From Stramenopiles sp. TOSAG23-3 (Eukaryota > Sar): DNA of 12,637 bases. The stretch's first letter is position 1. Every line of letters begins with the position of its first letter. The notes under the pieces were generated by a model, which saw nothing but the letters and a program-made list of their open reading frames with translations, was not told the DNA's origin and searched no databases. The stretch covers positions 1 to 12,637 of the forward strand of contig LT642673.1 of assembly GCA_900128585.1 (NCBI GenBank), written 5' to 3'. This document shows, in pieces, positions 8,521-12,637 of this stretch. The translations under genes and the position numbers were made by a program.

Positions 8521-10302
8521 ATGTCACGCTTTAGAAAAATGTCGTTTCGTGACCAGCCGGCCGTGCTTTCCTTTGGTGCCAAACGGCGCGAAAAGGCCTA
8601 CGCTGAGGAAGCAGCGAAGGAACGACAACGCAAGTTTCTTCAAGAGAGGGATGCGAAGCTGGAAGCCATCAAAGAAACGACTCGGAAACGAAAGGAGGAC
8701 AGGAACAACAGATTGGAAATAGAAACCCAAGAGGAGGCAGAGGACGTGTCGATCTCACGGTCCCTTAAGGACATGTTTATACTGAAGCAGCCAACGGTTG
8801 CCTACAATGCCAAGTGGTCTAACAAAGACTCGAAGCGGTGGAAACGGGGGGCAGAGCAGGACATCGTTAATACGATGAAAATGTTTGCAAACGCTTCGGC
8901 GGAGGAAAAGAGGGCCATAATACTTGAAAATGAGAGGGTAAGGGCCGCCCAAAAGGAGGAAGAGGAAGAGGAGAAAGAGGCAGCGGAAGAGAAAGCGGCG
9001 TTCCCATTGATGAGCAACCGGGTGGACGACGACATAAAGCGAAGCAACGACAAAATGATGACCCTCTCCGCGATGGCATCGTCAGCGCCGAATGGCGCAG
9101 ATAGCAGTGGCGGGGAGGGCGAAGGATCGGCGACCGCGCCAAAACGGAGTAGAAGACGCCAGAGTATCAGCTTTGGGAAAGTCTACGAGGCATTACACAT
9201 GTTTTCAAGCAACGGGAACCACAATTTGACCAGCCTTATTCCTGGTGAAAAAGTAGTGCTCTTGAAGCAAGGGCATCGAGGATGGTGGCTCATTGGCAAG
9301 TTGGTGAGCCCTTCTGACCAAGGGTACGTTCCCTCCTCGTACTTGGAGTCGTGCCAAGCGGCGGAGTACATGCTTGAATACTTTGACATGGCAATCTATG
9401 GCGTAAAAACGATAGAGGAAAAGAACGCTGAGGCAAAAGCGGAGGAGGAGGCGAAAGCAAAGGCAAAAGCGGAGGAGGAGGCCAAAGCAAAGGCAAGGGC
9501 GATGGAAGAAGAAAAGGCAAGGGCGGCGGAAGAAGTAGAGCGGGAAAAAGCAAGGAGAGCGGCGGAAGAAGAAGAACGGGAAAAAGTGAAGATTGCCGCG
9601 GAAGCAAAGGCAAGGGCAAGGGCGGAAGAAGAAGCTGCGAAAGCAAAGGCGAAAGAAGAAGCTGCGATAGCAAAGGCGAAAGAAGAAGCTGCGATAGCAA
9701 AGGCGAAAGAAGAGGAGGCGAAAGCGGCCATGGTGCGGAGCAGACGGTTATCGCCAATGTACAACGAGCTAATGCTGTACCAGCACGTGGACGGGGATCA
9801 GAACGATGGCAGGCTTTCGGCGGCATCACTGGAGGACGATGACGCGATGAAGGAGAAAAAAATTCGGGACGCGATGAACACCCCGGCCGTTTTGAGAGAA
9901 TACTCGGAGGCCTTTTTTGACATGGTAGACCAGGACGGCGATGGGACGATTTCCATGCTCGAGTTCGTGAAGATTGTAAACACGAAGCGCAAGCAATTCT
10001 TGGCCCACCACTCGGACAACGTCCTGGACTACTTTCGAAAGATCGACGTGGACAAATCCGGGGAAATAGATTCGGAGGAGTTAATAGAACACCTCCAAAA
10101 GACCGAGGATTACGACATGTTCAGGATCATTGTTGAATTGGTCAATAGCAAAAACCAAAAACGCTCCTCCTTTGCTCACTTGGAGTGGATGGACAAGGCC
10201 AAGCGAAAACTGTCTGCTGCTGCCGTCGCGAATGGGGTACAGCAGCAGCCCCCGCCCCCACCCCCGATGGCGCCTAGAAACACCAGCAAGAAAGCGCAGC
10301 CC

Positions 10303-10334
<32 letters not shown>

Positions 10335-11895
10335 TGTCGAGGACAACGTCAATAGCACCAACGCCGACGATTACCCCCTCCCGCCTCCGCGGGTGAGAAA
10401 GTTTACAGAGGACGGAATAGAGCGCCCTATTCCCAAGTCTCCTCCCCCGAAGAGAGCGACCCCCCCACCGCTGCCACCGGCGGCAACAGAGGCCGTCGCT
10501 GCGCCGGCGCCGCCGAAAGACCCGCCACCACCTGTGCAAGACCCGGCTTCCCCCACCGCGCCACCACCGCCGCCGTCGGTGCCGCCGCCGAGCGACCCTA
10601 GGATCGCACTGGCGAACCGTCTTAAGAAAATGGCCGAGTCGCCGCTTGGAGCAAGGCTTGGCCACGAAACGAGAGAAACCTTGGAACTTCATGCCCGACA
10701 GCAGCTGTGGAGGGAGGAGCTTTCCCGGACCCTTGGGGGCGTTCCTGAGATGCAAGTTGTCGTGTCGCCCCTTGCCCGCGTCGCTGTGGGCAGGAGGGAG
10801 GGAGGGAGAGCCGGAAAGTCCGGGCCACTGCGATGGCGGGGGGCGAAAATTCCGCCGTACGACCCTACGGTACAGTCGGGGTCGAGCCTACCGTTGCCCA
10901 AACCGAAGCCACGCAGAGCACGGAGCCGCTCTCCCCCGCGCCGAAGATTCATTTTCCAAGAAACCAGCCCCAAGAGCATCTTGGTGGGCGAGGGCGGGCC
11001 AAGCGCACAGGAGGGCATCGCAGAAGCGGATAATTCGGACACCGAGGACGACGTGGCGGACGACGTCACGGTGAAGGCGAGGGCGCCGTCGCCGAGGATC
11101 ACGGGAACCCTGTACGGCCCTGGCACGGGTGATATGGGGCGGTACAAATGGAAAGAGCGGACGACGCACGCGGTGCTGAACTACGTAAACCCCAAGTCGG
11201 CGAAGCCTGCCCCTCCCCCGCCCAGCAAGGAGTCGGGCAAGACGGTGGATCCGGCTGAAAAGGTCATGCGCACTCTTGGGGGGCGCACGATTCGGCCGAA
11301 GAGGCGGCGCAAACAAAAGAAGAAGAAAATGACGGAAAAGGAAAGGCTTCGCTTGGAGTGGGAACAGAACCGGCCAAAGTCATCGCTGGAACTGTACCGG
11401 CGCGTGTACGGCAACAAGGCCGGCGTCACAGTGCACAAGGGCGTGGGCGTGCAGCCGGCGCCTGTCCGCGCCGCGGCATCAAAGAAGGCGGTGGAAAAGA
11501 ATAAAGGGGAGCGTGGAAAGTTTTACGTCCCCCCGTACGCCACGGACTACGAGCTGCTGTTCCGTTCGTTGAACCAGGCGGTCCGCTATGGGGAAATGTC
11601 GCTGAGCGACTCGCTCAGCACCACGAAGCTGCTTATGGCAAAGGACGAGACTACCTTGGGGGCCCTGGGACTGGGATTGACGCCCAAGGACTGCGAGTTT
11701 AGCGAAGACCTCGCCGCCGCGAAGGATGGCGGCAACGACCTATGGAGCAACATCGAAGACGAAAAGATTGCCAAGGTTCGTCAGAAGCATCGGCGGCAGA
11801 CGGCGCTGGAGAGTAACGAGCGGCGAATGAGCATGTTCATCAGCGAGAACCGCGACGTGGTCAACGATCTCATGAGCAAGACTATAGTCGAGTGA
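8521..11895 (+). CDS. Large scaffold-like protein: coiled coil, SH3, charged helix, two EF-hands, polyproline
   Basis: This is one uninterrupted 1124-codon frame, TGA stop. Residues about 22-75 and 130-165 are charged helix. Residues 221-278 form an SH3 domain: YEALHMF, PGEKVVLL, the Trp pair W255-W256 with G259, and GYVPSSYLES at the end. Residues 298-404 are a continuous Ala/Glu/Lys/Arg helix with internal repeats. Two canonical EF-hand loops follow, D470-E481 (DQDGDGTISMLE) and D509-E520 (DVDKSGEIDSEE), both with all expected acidic ligand positions, so calcium binding is likely. Residues 577-690 are proline-rich, with 12 consecutive prolines at 594-605 and a class II SH3 ligand PLPPPR at 619-624. 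An Arg/Ser patch (RSRSPPRRR, 801-809) and a basic cluster (925-936) lie further on, followed by a mixed helical C-terminus. This suggests a cytosolic calcium-responsive adaptor, perhaps for actin or membrane traffic; the whole architecture matches no named family I know. Internal low complexity may cause alignment artefacts. Confidence 0.88.
9181..9354 (+). other. SH3 domain coding segment
   Basis: Residues 221-278 show the SH3 signature in order: the ALxxF strand, an acidic position after the RT loop (G242-E243), W255-W256 opening the ligand groove, G259, and the closing VPSSYLE motif with its conserved Pro and Tyr. The RT loop (SSNGNHNLTSLI) has fewer acidic residues than usual, which may alter specificity for basic proline ligands. 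Confidence 0.82.
9634..9714 (+). repeat. Three tandem 27-bp units in the charged helix
   Basis: Units at 9634-9660, 9661-9687 and 9688-9714 are nearly identical: the first differs from the second at one base (AAA versus ATA codon) and the third only at its last base. Each encodes nine residues of the form AA(K/I)AKAKEE. This is a recent in-frame expansion inside the longer Ala/Glu/Lys helix. Confidence 0.9.
9928..10080 (+). other. Pair of EF-hand calcium-binding loops
   Basis: The loops occupy 9928-9963 and 10045-10080. Both have Asp at positions 1 and 3, Asp or Ser at 5, Gly at 6, Ile at 8 and Glu at 12. Their spacing of 39 residues and flanking helices (FFDMV before the first, LDYFRKI before the second) fit a paired EF-hand. 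Confidence 0.9.
10303..10332 (+). repeat. (CCG)10 microsatellite encoding polyproline
   Basis: Ten exact CCG codons sit within a 12-proline run. Together with the neighbouring P577-P582 run this resembles profilin- or SH3-binding proline tracts. Repeat length is likely to vary between strains. Confidence 0.95.
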
Positions 11896-12325
11896 TACCC
11901 CCCTTGTAAGTAAAGTTTTAAAAACACAAAATTGGCTGTTATTTTTAAAAGTGAATATATATTGTAAAATTTGAAAACCAGAAAAGATTACATGTGCCGA
12001 GTGTGATAAATAACAGCGCTAATATTTTTGTTTTTAATGTGTGAAATTAAACTTATCATATGATATTTTTTTTTGATATTTGATAGTGGTTTCCAATCAA
12101 ATTGAAGCATTTACTCAGGAGCCAATTTTCTTGTTTTTACCTCAGAGTCCAGAGCAAAATGAAAGCATTTGTTATTAACTTAATAGGGTTGGAACAGATA
12201 TCGTAAATTGATAAATAAAAATGAGAGTCTTAAAAGCATTTGTCTTACTAGGACATAATTTTTTTTAAAACTTTGATAATGTTAAAGAATCTAAGATCGT
12301 AATTGTCAATTTATAATCTTCCCCG
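11896..12325. other. AT-rich spacer downstream of the SH3/EF-hand gene
   Basis: TGTAA begins 10 nt after the stop (11905-11909), and GTTTTAAAAAC follows at 11915-11925. The rest is unique AT-rich DNA with A and T homopolymers. No gene or RNA is recognised. Confidence 0.45.
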
Positions 12326-12478
12326 ATGGCGAATAATACTATGGCCAAACTTGCACTGGCGATAAAGGCCCGAGGTTCCACTGCAAGCCCGACTACACTC
12401 ATCATCGTATGTAAGCTGGTTATATTTGACCCTTCCAGATTTTCCATCAATAAAGCACCTCTGTTTGGAAGGTATTAA
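12326..12478 (+). other. Possible small exon or 50-codon frame in a GC-elevated patch
   Basis: An ATG in good context (GATGG) at 12326 starts a frame reading MANNTMAKLALAIKARGS and onward, stopping at 12476-12478. The first 27 codons sit in a GC-elevated patch. They are followed at once by GTATGTAAG (12407-12415), a strong 5' splice-site consensus, and an 84-nt pyrimidine tract lies 70 nt further on. It could be the first exon of a gene running out of the window. Minus-strand frames also cross this DNA, and no family is recognised. Confidence 0.2.
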
Positions 12479-12483
12479 AAATA

Positions 12484-12567
12484 TTCCTTCCTTTCTTCCT
12501 TTCTTCCTTTCTTCCTTTCTTCTTCTTTCTTCTTCTTCTTCTTTCTTTCTTTCTTTTCTTCTTCTCC
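12484..12567 (+). repeat. 84-nt uninterrupted pyrimidine tract
   Basis: It consists only of C and T, changing from CTTC/CTTT-type units to CTT and back to CTTT units. Such tracts can form triplex (H-DNA) and are unstable in length. Shorter related tracts occur at about 5295-5322 and 7883-7909, and as a purine tract at 8082-8115. Confidence 0.9.
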
Positions 12568-12637
12568 AAAACATTGAAGAACGTTAGTTCTGAAATGGTT
12601 TTGTAGAACTACGAGGTAGTTAGATGAGGAATAGTTA

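Noticed and set aside
9290-9829. 179-codon minus-strand Leu/Pro-rich frame that looks like membrane segments
   Set aside because: Antisense of the Ala/Glu/Lys helix repeats; the plus-strand frame is far better supported.
10081-10755. 224-codon minus-strand frame with long Arg runs
   Set aside because: The Arg runs are just the antisense reading of the CCG/CCA proline codons.
12311-12574. 87-codon minus-strand frame starting in the purine tract
   Set aside because: Its first third is only a Lys/Glu/Arg reading of the microsatellite; the remainder has no recognisable domain.
4338-12637. tRNA or other standard RNA genes in the spacers
   Set aside because: No TTCGA-type B box with matching cloverleaf arms, and no 5S or spliceosomal RNA signature could be found by eye.

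Overview
The window looks like nuclear DNA from a gene-dense, intron-poor protist or microalga. The coding blocks are GC-rich with long uninterrupted reading frames (1428 and 1124 codons). The spacers are strikingly AT-rich and full of CTT/GAA tracts. There are no operon-like spacings and no bacterial ribosome-binding sites. The proteins are eukaryote-specific: a TPLATE-type adaptin, an SH3/EF-hand/polyproline protein and a coiled-coil protein. The lineage cannot be fixed from this sequence. TPLATE occurs in plants, green algae and scattered protists, so it only excludes animals and most fungi. The code appears standard, with TGA and TAA stops.

Layout: 1-50 is a window edge with a 19-nt G run. 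51-4337 (+) encodes a TPLATE homologue, the large subunit of the TSET/TPLATE endocytic complex; its 5' end is probably incomplete or mis-started. 4338-6340 is an AT-rich spacer. It holds a GC-elevated island with a candidate 90-aa minus-strand gene (4797-5069, no acidic residues, mitochondrial-import-like) and a minisatellite of alternating 31-bp monomers forming 62-bp dimers (5611-6003). 6456-7658 (+) encodes a basic coiled-coil protein of unknown function whose N-terminus is uncertain, because a second frame (6341-6580) also looks partly coding. 7659-8520 is an AT-rich spacer with purine and pyrimidine tracts. 8521-11895 (+) encodes a large scaffold-like protein with an N-terminal coiled coil, an SH3 domain, a charged Ala/Glu/Lys helix, two canonical EF-hands, a polyproline region and a basic C-terminal part. 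11896-12637 is AT-rich, with a possible small exon near 12326 and an 84-nt pure pyrimidine tract.

The genes need not work together, since neighbours in nuclear genomes usually do not. A TSET subunit next to an SH3/EF-hand/proline-rich scaffold is still suggestive, because endocytic adaptors commonly use these modules. I found no mobile element, tRNA, rRNA or CRISPR array.
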